In this document: in pieces, positions 54,033-64,000 of the stretch
Layout of the letters: every line of letters starts with the position of its first letter
Numbering within the stretch: position 1 is the first letter of the stretch
DNA from: Forficula auricularia
Lineage: Eukaryota; Arthropoda; Insecta; Dermaptera; Forficulidae
Assembly (NCBI GenBank): GCA_024734495.1
Contig: JALMQS010000187.1
Location: 17,360,455 to 17,424,454 of the forward strand
Direction of reading: 5' to 3'
DNA length: 64,000 nt
Made by a program: the position numbers and the translations under genes
Notes under the pieces: model-generated
Told to the model about the DNA's origin: nothing
Seen by the model: the letters and a program-made list of their open reading frames with translations, nothing else
The model's database searches: none

Positions 54033-54768
54033 AAAAATAAAAACGTTCTAGTAAAGACAAATATATTTTTTACTTTTTATTAATTTTAAAATAAAAACAT
54101 TTTTTTAACTACATGCCCTATTATTTAGAAGATATTAAATTTCTAAATTTTATCATGATAAAGATGCATGAAAAACGTTGTAAGAATCTATAAATACACT
54201 TTTGCTTGATTACATACGCCGAGGTGAGAGATGTTGTAAAACATAAGGAGCGAACGAAGGAGGGAGGAAGCATTTTTTAAACGAGATGCCAAAAGAAACA
54301 ATAAGACCAACTGTTTATTCAGTTGAAAGTGATTTGTATGACTTGTGTTCTTCGGCCGCCCACCTGACCCTCGAGCCATTGAATGGCCCTAACACTATTT
54401 TCTCTATTTTTGTTTTGACATCTGTTATATACACCTTAAAGATAATCGATTATAAATTATCTCCTAAAAATATATTTTTCATAATCATCGAAATCTGTAA
54501 AAAACCTCTTTTGCTGCTCGACTTCTATCCCAAAACAATTATTTTCAATGTCTAACAATCCTTCTACTATCCATAGAAAATATTATAAATAATTTTTCCT
54601 AATTCACCATCCAAGATCTCCCTCAACCATCACCCGTGCCTGCAAATAATCGTGAACATGTTCATTAGTTCTTCCAATCACTAAAATATTTCATAAAGCT
54701 CTCTTTTCTCTAATTTTTAGTGTTATCGAATAACCCAAGCAAGCATTCTGTTTTCTTTTCATCATTAT
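54033..54768. other. Unassigned DNA with one GC-richer patch
   Basis: 54335-54400 (TTCGGCCGCCCACCTGACCC) is open on both strands in short frames, but no protein was recognised. Confidence 0.3.
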
Positions 54769-55515
54769 ATATAACGAGCTTTTCGTGCGTGCCTTCGGCA
54801 CGCCCTCGAAGCTCGGCCCTCCGGGCTGGTGCCCTGGCGGGCAGCGTCTCGGTTCTTAAAAGTTTCGCCTCTTTAATTTTTGAGTGGCGGGGGGGGGGGG
54901 AGGAATAATTATGAATATATTTAAATTTAAATTTAAATTTCATTTTTCCTTTTCAAAACAAAAATAATGAAATGATTTATGAACTGCAAAAAATTTGCAG
55001 GCTGAATCATGGAAATTATTCAAATTTACGCGGTTCAATTAATTTAATTAATTACAAAAAATATATTTAATGTTTCTTAATTTAAAGTCTTTTAGAGTCT
55101 TTCATTTCAAAATTCGAGTGCAAATTAAAATTATATTTCAAATTTGCCTGGTTAATGAAAATCAATTGGAGCTGTCAGTTTAAAATCCAAACTGACAATT
55201 ATATTTCAAATTTGCCTCGTTAATTAATATATATTCAATGTTTTTTAATTTAAAATCAATTGGTGTTTTTTCATTTTCATTCGAGTTCAAATGAATACAA
55301 TATTATCTCGACACAAAGTCTAAATCAAAAATTTATAGTTTTAGTAATAGAAATCATGGTATAAATAATAATCTTACATTGGTCGAGTGGTTAAAGCAGA
55401 TGACCTTAGTTCAAGAGTTCGTAGGTTCGATTCTAGTCAAGAGGGAAATTTTTTTAGAGAAATTTCTCTTAGCGTTGTTACAAATTAATCTAAATCAATA
55501 TATATATAGTATATT
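54769..55515 (+). mobile_element. Family H repeat, copy 2
   Basis: The GC hairpin GCGTGCCTTCGGCACGC is at 54787-54803, followed by CGAAGCTCGGCCCTCCGGGC, AAAAGTTTCGCCTC, GAGTGGCGGGGGG and finally AGCGTTGTTACAAATTAATC. A tRNA-like insert lies at 55372-55470. Confidence 0.65.
55372..55470 (+). mobile_element. tRNA-like SINE head inside family H copy 2
   Basis: TTGGTCGAGTGGTTAAAGCA (box A) and TAGGTTCGATTCTAGT (box B, 55432-55446) are spaced as in a tRNA with an extra arm. The acceptor stem does not close, so this is a SINE or tRNA pseudogene and not a functional tRNA. Confidence 0.55.
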
Positions 55516-55589
55516 TATACAAAGCCAGTGGGCAGCCCCTATAATGAGGACAAATCATCTTTAAGGAGATCAAACTCCATTAGGCTACA

Positions 55590-56045
55590 ACCTATGAGAA
55601 AAAGATATTGTATGCTACGCTGACGACGCCGTCGTTATTGCTGAAGACAATCTACAGAGACTCCTCCACCAATTCGGCAAGATCGCAGGGAAATTTAATA
55701 TTCAAGCCTTTGTCGAGAAAATAAAATTGCTTGTCTCTATAGAACCGCTGCAAACTTGAGTTCAAAAACAGGATGATTGAACAGGTGATAACATTAAAAT
55801 ATCTTTGATGCCTTGCTTTTAGCGATCGCAACCTGTATAAAGAGGTGATGGACCAATTAGGGGTCCAAGATATCATGAAATGGACAAAAGATCGGTATTG
55901 GAACCAACATGCGGATAGAGCAAAAGAGGAAGGATTAATCAGAATAACCATGGATAGAAGGCCATCAGACAAGAGTCCAAGGAGCAAACCGCCGAAGATG
56001 TGAAAAGAAAGATGGGCTTCCTCTTCCATGGAGACTTGAGGCGTG
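55590..56045 (+). pseudogene. Decayed craniofacial-type reverse transcriptase
   Basis: DIVCYADDAVVIAEDNLQRL, LHQFGKIAGKFN carries the YADD catalytic box. After frameshifts come MIEQVITLKYL and then MKWTKDRYWNQHADRAKEEG, LIRITMDRRPSD. These are the same landmarks in the same order as the better copy at 42857-43675, with large losses between them. It abuts the 3' end of the R2-clade fragment on the opposite strand. Confidence 0.75.
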
Positions 56046-56067
56046 TGTACCATATGCACCTATTACT

Positions 56068-56660
56068 ATTTTGTTTATTGGGCCACGCAGGAGGGGGCCT
56101 CCCCTTACGGACAAAAGGTACAAATTCAGTTATATATATTATTTACAGTGCCATTTTATAATAAAGTTAAAATTTCATAGGGCGGGTCATTAACTGACTT
56201 GGGTAAAATACCCTTATCACTGGGTTTAATTTTTTTTTCACATTGGCGAATTGTGACCCATATGTCCTACTATTAAAAGAATAACAATTTAATAGAGAAC
56301 CCCTCATCGCCCTATAAGTGATGTCTATTATAGTCTTTTGGGTTATACCAAAGGCGATGAGGGATGCCACCGCTTTATGCCACCACACTCCTTTCCATGA
56401 GAGTGTGATCGCCTCGACTCTTACGGAGGCCCCCCCGCAATGTTGCTCACCAAACTGGAGTTGCCCCTATATTTCTCAATTTTGTTTCGGTGGGCAACAC
56501 CCAGTCCAGCCAGTGCGGAGACGATCTGTACGTCTACCACCCAAACCACCCCCGACGCATCCTTCGCCACGATGTCTGGCTTCCGGTTACCTGCTGAGGT
56601 GGAGTACAAGTACTCCAACTCGACACGCATTTCGTTTTTAAGAACAGACGAAATGTCTAT
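56068..56660 (-). pseudogene. R2-clade non-LTR element: C-terminal endonuclease region and 3' UTR
   Basis: The minus frame from 56630 reads RVELEYLYSTSAGNRKPDIV, AKDASGVVWVVDVQIVSALA, GLGVAHRNKIEKYRGNSSLV. The KPD...V-D-V-Q pattern with a downstream H-R-x-K-x-x-K-Y is the restriction-like endonuclease of R2/R4/NeSL-type LINEs. A run of seven C (plus strand 56430-56436) shifts the frame. It then continues VRVEAITLSWKGVWWHKAVA, SLIAFGITQ, the usual C-terminal block of R2-like proteins. A 3' UTR runs to a CCCAATAAACAAAATAG end near 56070. The reverse transcriptase is missing, and the flanks are not rDNA. Confidence 0.75.
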
Positions 56661-57729
56661 AATGAAGACGAAGAAGAAATCCCGTTAATATTTAATTAGT
56701 TATAGGTTGCGTTCAAAACACGCAGTTAAGTAATTTTATCAACTTTTATACTCTCAAGTTTGCATAATCAGGACAATTAGTGTCTCCCAGACACCTCGTG
56801 CAGAACGCTACTAAAAGACACCCAGAGACGGGACGTCCTGACTAACGTCGATACAGCTCATATAAAAAGATTCCAGCTCATTTGACTCAATCTATCATGA
56901 TACAAGACATTTATAAAAAAAAAATAGCTCATAATATTATGAAAGCCTAGATGTTATCTAAAGGAATTATTTATTTATTTGTTTTTTCTTTCGTCGTGTA
57001 ATTATCTTCTTGGATTTCTTGTTTTTCAAAATATTTCCGGAATGTAAATGCATAGATATAATAGACATAATACGAGTATACGATTTGTTCTTGAGAATTG
57101 AATAAACATGAAAATAACAAGTCACTCATTGAAGAAAATAAAATGGACCATTCCGATCTATTTAAAAACTTAACTGGAGAATAAACAGAATTCCAGAAAA
57201 ACAGAAAGATCCTTCATCATTTATTAATAAACTTGTTAGAATTTCTTTTAAACATTTGAGAATTTCAAACAAAAAAAGTACCAAAAACAAAAGAATCATT
57301 TTAATTGAAATTTTTTAGAAAGTCAAATCTAGATTTGCTGAAAGATGCACAGTTTAATAAACAAACCACCAAATTTAGTAGATGTTTGGATGAAAAAATT
57401 CTTTATTTCGTCTCTGATCTTACAAAACCTCGTAAGTACGATTTTTGGTCAAATACGTATTATACGTTTATACCGACCAACTTTTCACGGCGCATCTGTC
57501 TATTGAAACCTTATTATTCTATTCTAATTTAATTTCGTGCTACGGACAAATAATAAATATTGCATTGTATTTGTATGTAGAATTGTTTAAAATGGTTTTT
57601 CTTGTTTTTTGGCAAACAATGAATTTAGGACTTACGAGATTTTGTAAGACCAGCGACGATATAGCATTTTTATAGAAAAGGACCATCATATTTTTATTCA
57701 AAAAGAAAAACGCTACAAAACATCTCTAT
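56661..57729. other. Unassigned DNA
   Basis: A GC-richer patch at 56770-56860 (GTCTCCCAGACACCTCGTGC) and a 75-codon frame at 57305-57532 have no recognised counterpart. Confidence 0.3.
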
Positions 57730-57925
57730 TATATAAATTTATAATTTTTCTCATTAATATATCAAAGAATAAATGATATATCAACAAGAATTGTTTTGAC
57801 CGCGCTTTTTTGAAAAAGATATGTATCTCCCAAGACTACTGCGGATGATGCTATTGGAGTCTGCGGAATCTTAAGTCTGGACCAAAAGAGAATAAGATGT
57901 GAACCATTTAACCACAATCCAACGT
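57730..57925 (+). repeat. Direct partial copy of the following fold-back
   Basis: TTTGACCGCGCTTTTTTGAA and ACTACTGCGGATGATGCTAT repeat the arm at 58175-58325 in the same orientation. Confidence 0.8.
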
Positions 57926-58060
57926 CATTTTACGTATAGCCCGCATGACATGGATGGATCACTAAATGAATTTGAAATCTAAGATGTTATATATTCAATC
58001 TCCCAGCCCAGAGCGCCCGATCTTATTAGCATGTATGTTAGATGCTTTACATTAATTAAT

Positions 58061-58622
58061 CGAATGTTTCCTAAATTTGATTCAATCGCGAATCGAATGT
58101 AGGTGATTTTTGTTAAATATTGAGTGAAAATAATATTTGAACTTATATATTTCCAACTTGAAATAATGATGTTAAATAAATTTATAATTTTTCTCATTAA
58201 TATATCAAAGAATAATTGATATATCAACGAGAATTGTTTTGACCGCGCTTTTTTGAAAAAAGATATATATCTCGCGAGACTACTGCGGATGATGCTATTG
58301 GTGTCTGCGGAGTCTTAAGTCTGGATTGTGGCTAAATGGATCACATCTCTTGTTCCAGACTTAAGACTTCGCAAACTCCAATAGCATCATCCGCAGTAGT
58401 CTCGCGAGATATATTATATATCTTTTTCAAAAAAGCGCAGTCAAAACAATTCTCGTTGATATTTCAATTATTCTTTGATATATTAATGAGAAAAATTATA
58501 AATTTATTTAACATCATTATTTCAAGTTAGAAATATATAAGTTCAGATATTATTTTCACTCAATATTTGACAAAAATCACTTACATTCGATTCAATCGCG
58601 AATCAAATGTAGGAAACATTCG
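58061..58622. repeat. Long fold-back with about 265-bp arms
   Basis: The left arm 58061-58325 starts CGAATGTTTCCTAAATTTGA and ends GTCTGGA. The right arm 58354-58622 is its near-exact reverse complement ending in AGGAAACATTCG. The loop is 28 bases. The palindrome TCTCGCGAGA lies in each arm. Frames at 57979 and 58336 are by-products of this structure. Confidence 0.9.
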
Positions 58623-59970
58623 ATCTCTATTATAATATATTATACACTAAGAAAACTATGTCGCCCTTTACAACGTCAATTTAAAGTTAAGTAAATTTTA
58701 AAGATCATCCTTATTCTTCTTAATGAGCTTCTAATAATTATAGTCTCATTTAGATTCCGAATAAGGATACATACCATATAGAGCATATCTCTTGGATAAT
58801 AAATATATTTTGTAAAACTCTAAGTAATGTAGAGATTAAAATGATTTATTAAAGCCAATGGCGGATTTAGGTTCGACAGCGCCCTGGGTTTAAACCAGTT
58901 CCACCCAACCGATTGAGCTGAAATTTTGCATAGACTTTTGGTGCCAGTGACAGAAGAATCTAGTATACACACTACACAGCCATGTAATCTTTTATAATTT
59001 ACATGTAATTTTAACCATATTCCATTTTGCGCCTAGTGCTTATATAACCATCTGTATTCTTAAACACAGAAGAGGAATACCCTACAGGCGTTGAGTGGCG
59101 GCCATGTTTGCTTATGACGGCCCATAAACTCAATTTCAGCCTCTCTCTCAACATTTCAAACATTTAGAGAATTTTCATAAATATATAAGGTCGACTTTAC
59201 AATTTCAGGAGGATCTTTAAATTTTCAAATTATTATCTGTTATTTCAAATATTTCTATAAAAAACATTTTTTTGTTTTGAAAAGAACTCTTATATTGGTT
59301 CTCGAAATGAAGTAAAATTGTTGCATAGTTTCAAGGTGCAATTGAAATGAATTATTTTTTATTCATTTTAGAAAAAGGGTCGATTTCCATCTCAGGGACT
59401 GTGGAGTTGAAGTCACAAGAATTAATTTCTGACTCCTACCCTCATTCACACAAAGCAGTATCCGTTTGGGACGAAAGTGCTAAAATATAATTAAAAAAAA
59501 TATAATGTTAAATTTGAAAAATAACGAAATGATACTGATTAGATGAAATTTCCAAAAAAAAGATTAAAATAAATTTTAAATGAAGGGTACTTTTTTGGAC
59601 AGCATCCCCTGGTTGAAAAGTCACCAACCGCCACTTATATATACCTATATTAAATATTAAAATGTCGGAGCTAAATTTCCCTAGAATAATCCAAACCTCC
59701 ATAGTCACACTCTTAAACAGAAATTTTGTTCCCTCTCCTTTTATTTCCAATCCAACTTTAAATAAAAAGAAAATTGAAAATCTCTGAATATTAATAAATT
59801 TTATAGGTAAGTAGTCATTTTTCCAAAAAAAAAAGTTATTAAATTACAGTTTAATACTAAAAAAAATTAATTTTTAGAGAGTCTGGTGTTGGTGAGAGGT
59901 GAAACATATTTTATTTTAAGTAATAAAAGAAAAGTAAAATATTTTTTGAGAAAATTATTATTTACTGTAA
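58623..59970. other. Unassigned A+T-rich DNA
   Basis: AATGGCGGATTTAGGTTCGA (58857) resembles the start of a common type of insect DNA element. No gene recognised. Confidence 0.35.
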
Positions 59971-59971
59971 G

Positions 59972-60234
59972 TTATTCACTAGGTCATTTATTTCATGTCT
60001 CTAATACAGAAGAATTTTAATGAAACTTGAACGATGCAACAGTCACCTTTGGTTTCTTTCTACCTACAAAAAACTTTATCTTACTTCACAATTCATCAAT
60101 ATAAAATCCAAGTCTACCTCCAAAGCAGTCACCATGGCTAAACGAACAAATCAAAAAAAGGGTATGCAACACGCTATTATTTAAATTTAATTTTTAAAAA
60201 ATAACACATGAAACAAGTGACCTAGTGAATAACT
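59972..60234. mobile_element. Small MITE with 28-bp inverted ends
   Basis: GTTATTCACTAGGTCA at about 59972 and TGACCTAGTGAATAAC ending near 60234 are inverted repeats that extend to 28 bp with mismatches (TTTCATGT/ACATGAAA). No coding capacity. Confidence 0.65.
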
Positions 60235-60491
60235 AAAAAAATTCTAAAAGAATCTGAAAGTCATTCAATGACACTTTAACAAATATATAATGACATCTCA
60301 CCTGGGACACCCAAAAATAAAATCATAACAGAATTTCATTTATTTTCAAAACGTTAATTTTAGAATTTATTGATATTATTAGAATAGGTATATTGATTTA
60401 GCTTATTGTAATAGAAAATAGACTAAAAAAATATATTTTATAAATATAATTTTTTTATATAATATTTTGTAAAAATCGCAAGAGAGTTAAA

Positions 60492-60520
60492 GTGGTCATT
60501 GGTAGCCACCGAATGACCTT
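60492..60520. repeat. Compact hairpin
   Basis: GGTCATTGGTAGCCACCGAATGACC-type sequence: GGTCATT pairs with AATGACC and GGT with ACC inside. It is possibly a MITE-derived stem. Confidence 0.55.
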
Positions 60521-61330
60521 TGGCTCTGGCACTCATTTTACTTACTTGAAACAAGAGCGAAGATCGATATAGCTAGTTTTCTTAAATAGAAATGCATTCA
60601 AATGAAGCAGTAGGATTTATTAAGTAAAATATTTGTATATCATAAAGATAACAGACCGACATACTAAATAACTTTATTTAAAAGGAGATGAGTTTCATGT
60701 TTAAATGTTTTTTAAACTTCTAATATAATAATATATGTATAGTAGCCTGGGGGAAGACGCCCTAGTTTTCAACTTTATTTTATATAAAATAGGGCATTGG
60801 TTTTATTTTTAACCAACCATTTTATCAACAATATATGTACTTTTGTAATTAATCAAAAAATACCTCCCCTATATCTTATTTTATTTATTTTCAAGGCTCT
60901 ATTTTAAACGTGATATTAAATAAGTTATAAGCTTCAATCCTGAGATAATTTTTATCAAAGATCATATCCCATATATTTGCAATTTATAATTTAATGATTG
61001 CTCGGTACGATCGACCTTAGTATTGAATTCAATCATATTTTTTGCTCATTGTGTTTAAAAATGTCCAAAACGAGAAGATTCAACCATGATTGTGTTTCTG
61101 TCTGTGTGTCTGTGTGTCTGTCTGAATTCCGATACACACGATAACTCAAGAACAAAGTCAGAAAGTTTGCTTTGGTGGTATTCATTTCTCTAAAGCCGAA
61201 AACTGATTAAATTTTGGACTCTCTAACTTTAGTACTTCGGGTTCAAAAATGCAGAAAATGTCATTTAATTTCTGTAGATAATTAAAATAAAAAATACTAA
61301 ATTGAAAGTTTTTTGCCGAGAGTAGCAGAA
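60521..61330. other. Unassigned A+T-rich DNA
   Basis: A run of GTCTGTGTGTCTGTGTGTCT (61098 on) followed by CTCAAGAACAAAGTCAGAAA suggests the 5' part of another rolling-circle-like repeat. No gene. Confidence 0.35.
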
Positions 61331-61560
61331 TTTTTTATATTGAAGGAGACAATAAAAAGAGTGTGTCTTCAGCTGAATTATAAATTTTATTTATTTATAA
61401 CGAGACTATAGTTTCGAGGGCTTTTGCATTCCTGTGAATCCATTGTAATAGACTATTGAAGAGGGCAAAGCCCTCGGAAACTATAGTCTCGTTATAAATA
61501 AATATAATTTATAATTCCACCAGAAGACACACTCTTTTATTGTCTCCTTCAATAAAAAAA
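61331..61560. repeat. 230-bp hairpin with GAAGA...GAAAC motif
   Basis: GAAGGAGACAATAAAAAGAG near the left end pairs with the right end (CTCTTTTATTGTCTCCTTC). The arms are about 95 bp. TTGAAGAGGGCAAAGCCCTC, GGAAAC lies in the right arm (61456-61481) and its counterpart in the left. Confidence 0.82.
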
Positions 61561-61689
61561 TACATTAATTTATGATATTTAAATTTACTATGTTACTAAG
61601 ACGGTCCTATCTGGCGTGGATGGAGAGTCGTGAAAAAGATTTAAATTTTTTTATTTTATACCCTGTCTATTTTTAATTAAGTTTTAACC

Positions 61690-61863
61690 GAGGAGTGAAC
61701 CGCGATCGGAATTAAATGTACACCGTCTTTGGAATTATTTGGAATTACTTTGGAATTTATTAGAATTTATTAGATAGTCTATTGCCATCTATTGTCTTCT
61801 ACTTGTAAATGACAGTAGTAGTGGAAGTAGGTTTACACGATTTTAGGTCGCGGTTCACCCCTC
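61690..61863. mobile_element. Hairpin MITE, copy 2 (TIR GTGAACCGCGAT)
   Basis: CCGAGGAGTGAACCGCGATC at the left and CGCGGTTCACCCCTCGG at the right, flanked by TTTTAA on both sides as a likely target duplication. The interior is the reverse of copy 1 at 30231-30391 (shared CTATTGTCTTCTACTTG and its reverse). Confidence 0.85.
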
Positions 61864-62150
61864 GGTTTTAACTATCCCTACAGTATATTTATACAAGTAT
61901 ATTATTGGCAGATGATAGGAATCAACTTTTAATTCTTTCTATACCCTTAATTATTATTTTTGATTGGAACACTAAAAAGGGGCATTTTTAAAATCTTGAA
62001 ATTTAAAATAAATAAGTACCGTAGGTTTTTATTTTCCAAAATACTTGAGATATCATTCATATTCGATCTTATTCTGTTGATAAGGAGAGAGTGAAAGAAT
62101 TTTTGAAATTTTTTCATTATTTAAAGTTAAGCCATTTCAGAAAGTCAAAT
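61864..62150. other. Unassigned A+T-rich DNA
   Basis: Nothing recognised. Confidence 0.35.
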
Positions 62151-62152
62151 TA

Positions 62153-62873
62153 TACAGGGTGGTTCTAAATTGATGCGAAATATTTTAAAGAGTGATTTTT
62201 CAACAAAAATTAAGGAGGGTATTTCATATAATTTTTTGTTCAAAACCTCTTCCCCTCCAAGTTACAGGACTCTAAAGTTAGGGGGAAAAATTGTTTTTAT
62301 TTGAATATTCACATTGACAATTTTTTTACCCCTAAAATGTTATCACAAGGGGGTGAAAAAACAACCCCTATAATATTTTGCATCAAAACTTTTTAATGGG
62401 TCTACATTTTTCTATTTAAAAACTTGATTTAAAAAGACGTATTCAATCTGCAACTTTTTTGTTTTGACTTTTTCTCAAAATTTTTGTTTGATGACAAAAA
62501 ATTAAAATAAAACTCGAACCTTTTTTACATAAATTCACAGATTGGTTATTATTTGTCAAAAAAATCAAGTAGGCTGGTGTCAAATGAAGTCAAAATGACA
62601 AATATTTTAGCGTTGCAAAAATCGTAAAAAACTGCCATTTTATTAGCATCAGTTATCTGCTAAATTTCATTCTTCTAAATTCTTCCATAGTGGATATACG
62701 GTACATATTAAATAAAAACAATTTTCTCCCCCTAAGTTTAGAGGGCTGTAACATGGAGAGGAAGGGGTTTTGAACAAAACATTATATGAAAGACCCCCCC
62801 CCCTTAATTATTGGTGAAAAATCACCCATTAAAATATTTCGAAACAATTTTGAAAAATCCTTTATGTAATAAT
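62153..62873. mobile_element. Non-autonomous DNA element with about 160-bp inverted ends
   Basis: TACAGGGTGGTTCTAAATTG at the left. The following 160 bases (AAGTGATTTTTC-type, TTTTTTGTTCAAAACCTCTT, TTAGGGGGAAAAATTGTTTT) are mirrored at 62700-62873 (AAAACAATTTTCTCCCCCTA, AGGGGTTTTGAACAAAACAT). About 380 bases of A+T-rich DNA lie between. The class is not certain; the TACAGGGTG tip occurs in several insect MITE families. Confidence 0.65.
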
Positions 62874-64000
62874 TTTCACAGTGAAATCAAAAATCATATT
62901 AACATTTTTATTTATGATTTTTTTTGGGTGAGAGGGGGGACATCGAATTTTTTGTGTAATTAAAAAAATATCATTGGGTATGAGGTATCCAGTATAGATC
63001 TCCTTATGAAAAATCAGGATATTTTTTATATTTAATTCACTTTAAAATGACGGCATGGAGGGGAACAAAGTGGAAATTTTTAGTGATTTCTGTACATGTC
63101 GACGTTTAGAAGTGGTTTAACTTAAAATTATGAACAATTTCACAAATTCCTCTTCTCTTTATTAGCTAGAAGTGAAAACGAATTTAAAATATCAATATCA
63201 AGTATTTGGAAAAATACAAACTGTGTAACCCTCGCCAGGTATGCAAGTACGACTTGCATTTGGCTGGCTTAATTCATTTAATTAATAACAATCTATGAAT
63301 ATATTTGAATACATATTTTATGATGAACTTTAATCCAAATACTTGGAGAGCTTATTATACATTTTATTTTCATTCTAAGAAATTAATAGATAATAAGGGA
63401 TGAGAGTAGGGTAATTTTGTATGAATATTCAAGAATTTTAGTTGATGTAAAAGTTTTTGTTTATCCAAGTTTTAGAGGGTTGAAGTTTTTAAGAATGAAA
63501 ACATAAAATTGTTAAGTCTGAATAAGTCTATTGAGGATAGATGTATTATAGATGAATTAGTTCGATTTAATTTGAATTCAAAGTGATATGAAATCTTTTG
63601 AGGTTTTAGAAGGAAATTAATTAATTAATTTAATGAAAAAATTCAAGATTCATGTAAAAAAAAAAAAGGAAATAGTCGAAACGCCATAGCTAAAAGCCGA
63701 ATCATATATTAGTTTGTAAATCTTATTTCGTTAGACTGGCAAAAGGCGTTTATACATTATGAAACCATATAGCCCCTCCTGAAATGTATGATACTTTATA
63801 ACTTCAATCTGACTGGTAGCAAATTTATAATATATCTAATACTTTATATTTATATATAAAGAGGGAAAATGACAGCCTTCCTCCCAAAACAACACCAGCC
63901 GCCTAAAAAATTTGCTATACACCGGTGCATGTTATTATTATCAATTAATTAAAACAGCAGTAAATGAGGTTAAAATGCTGAAAGTTTCTGAAAGGATTAA
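62874..64000. other. Unassigned A+T-rich DNA
   Basis: No exon, RNA gene or repeat was recognised up to the window end. Confidence 0.4.

Noticed and set aside
55372..55470. Functional tRNA gene
   Set aside because: Box A and box B are good but the acceptor stem does not close and the position is inside a repeat; called SINE-like instead.
57305..57675. Overlapping 75- and 76-codon plus-strand frames
   Set aside because: A+T-rich, no recognised motif, no splice support; left unassigned.

Overview
This window is animal nuclear DNA, most likely from an insect. It is strongly A+T-rich (about 70% by eye). It carries spliced coding exons, tRNA-derived SINEs, several clades of non-LTR retrotransposon, hAT- and Tc1-type remnants, and rolling-circle-like (Helitron/Helentron) repeats of types common in insect genomes. 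The species cannot be told from the sequence. One 100-base run of N (3794-3893) marks a scaffold gap. There are no operons, rRNA genes or CRISPR arrays.

The only confidently recognised host gene lies on the minus strand between about 29.4 and 32.1 kb. Two coding exons (31814-32081 and 29428-29754) join in phase into a small dual-specificity phosphatase of the DUSP14/18 type with an intact HCxxGxSRS active site. Its first exon is not identified. Three further short open stretches (27638-27716 +, 33955-34156 -, 34762-34803 +) look like exons but could not be assigned to a protein.

Region by region. 0-3.7 kb: a probable LTR, a decayed Tc1-like element with a LINE fragment inside it, a 'CCGACTTC' repeat and a SINE. 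3.8-5.7 kb: a giant fold-back interrupted by the gap. 5.8-8.3 kb: a GC-hairpin repeat followed by a 1.65-kb element with perfect 62-bp terminal inverted repeats. 9.5-14.5 kb: HLC repeats, two full SINEs with target-site duplications and a 448-bp hairpin. 14.6-16.1 kb: a decayed acidic reading frame and three tandem hammerhead-like units. 16.1-19.0 kb: a tandem array whose units each look like exon-intron-exon, behind a TATA box. 20-24.8 kb: LINE, Helitron and HLC/HLB pieces. 24.8-36 kb: mostly unique A+T-rich DNA with the phosphatase. 36-44 kb: HLC and HLB full copies, a 400-bp duplication, a hAT-type MITE and a LINE nested in a CCGACTTC repeat. 47-52 kb: a G-rich Helitron-like element and an HLB copy containing an 11-unit, 119-bp minisatellite that folds back on itself. 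52-56.7 kb: a LINE in a CCGACTTC repeat and an R2-clade fragment. 57.7-64 kb: more fold-backs and MITEs.

The most interesting items are: (1) the tandem exon-like array at 16.1-19.0 kb; (2) two related families (called HLB and HLC here) that share one terminal architecture and a core but carry different minisatellites, resembling Helentron-associated DINE-1-type elements; (3) recurrent hammerhead-like CTGANGA...GAAAC hairpins, including a tandem trio; and (4) the high density of long fold-backs. No complete autonomous transposon was seen.
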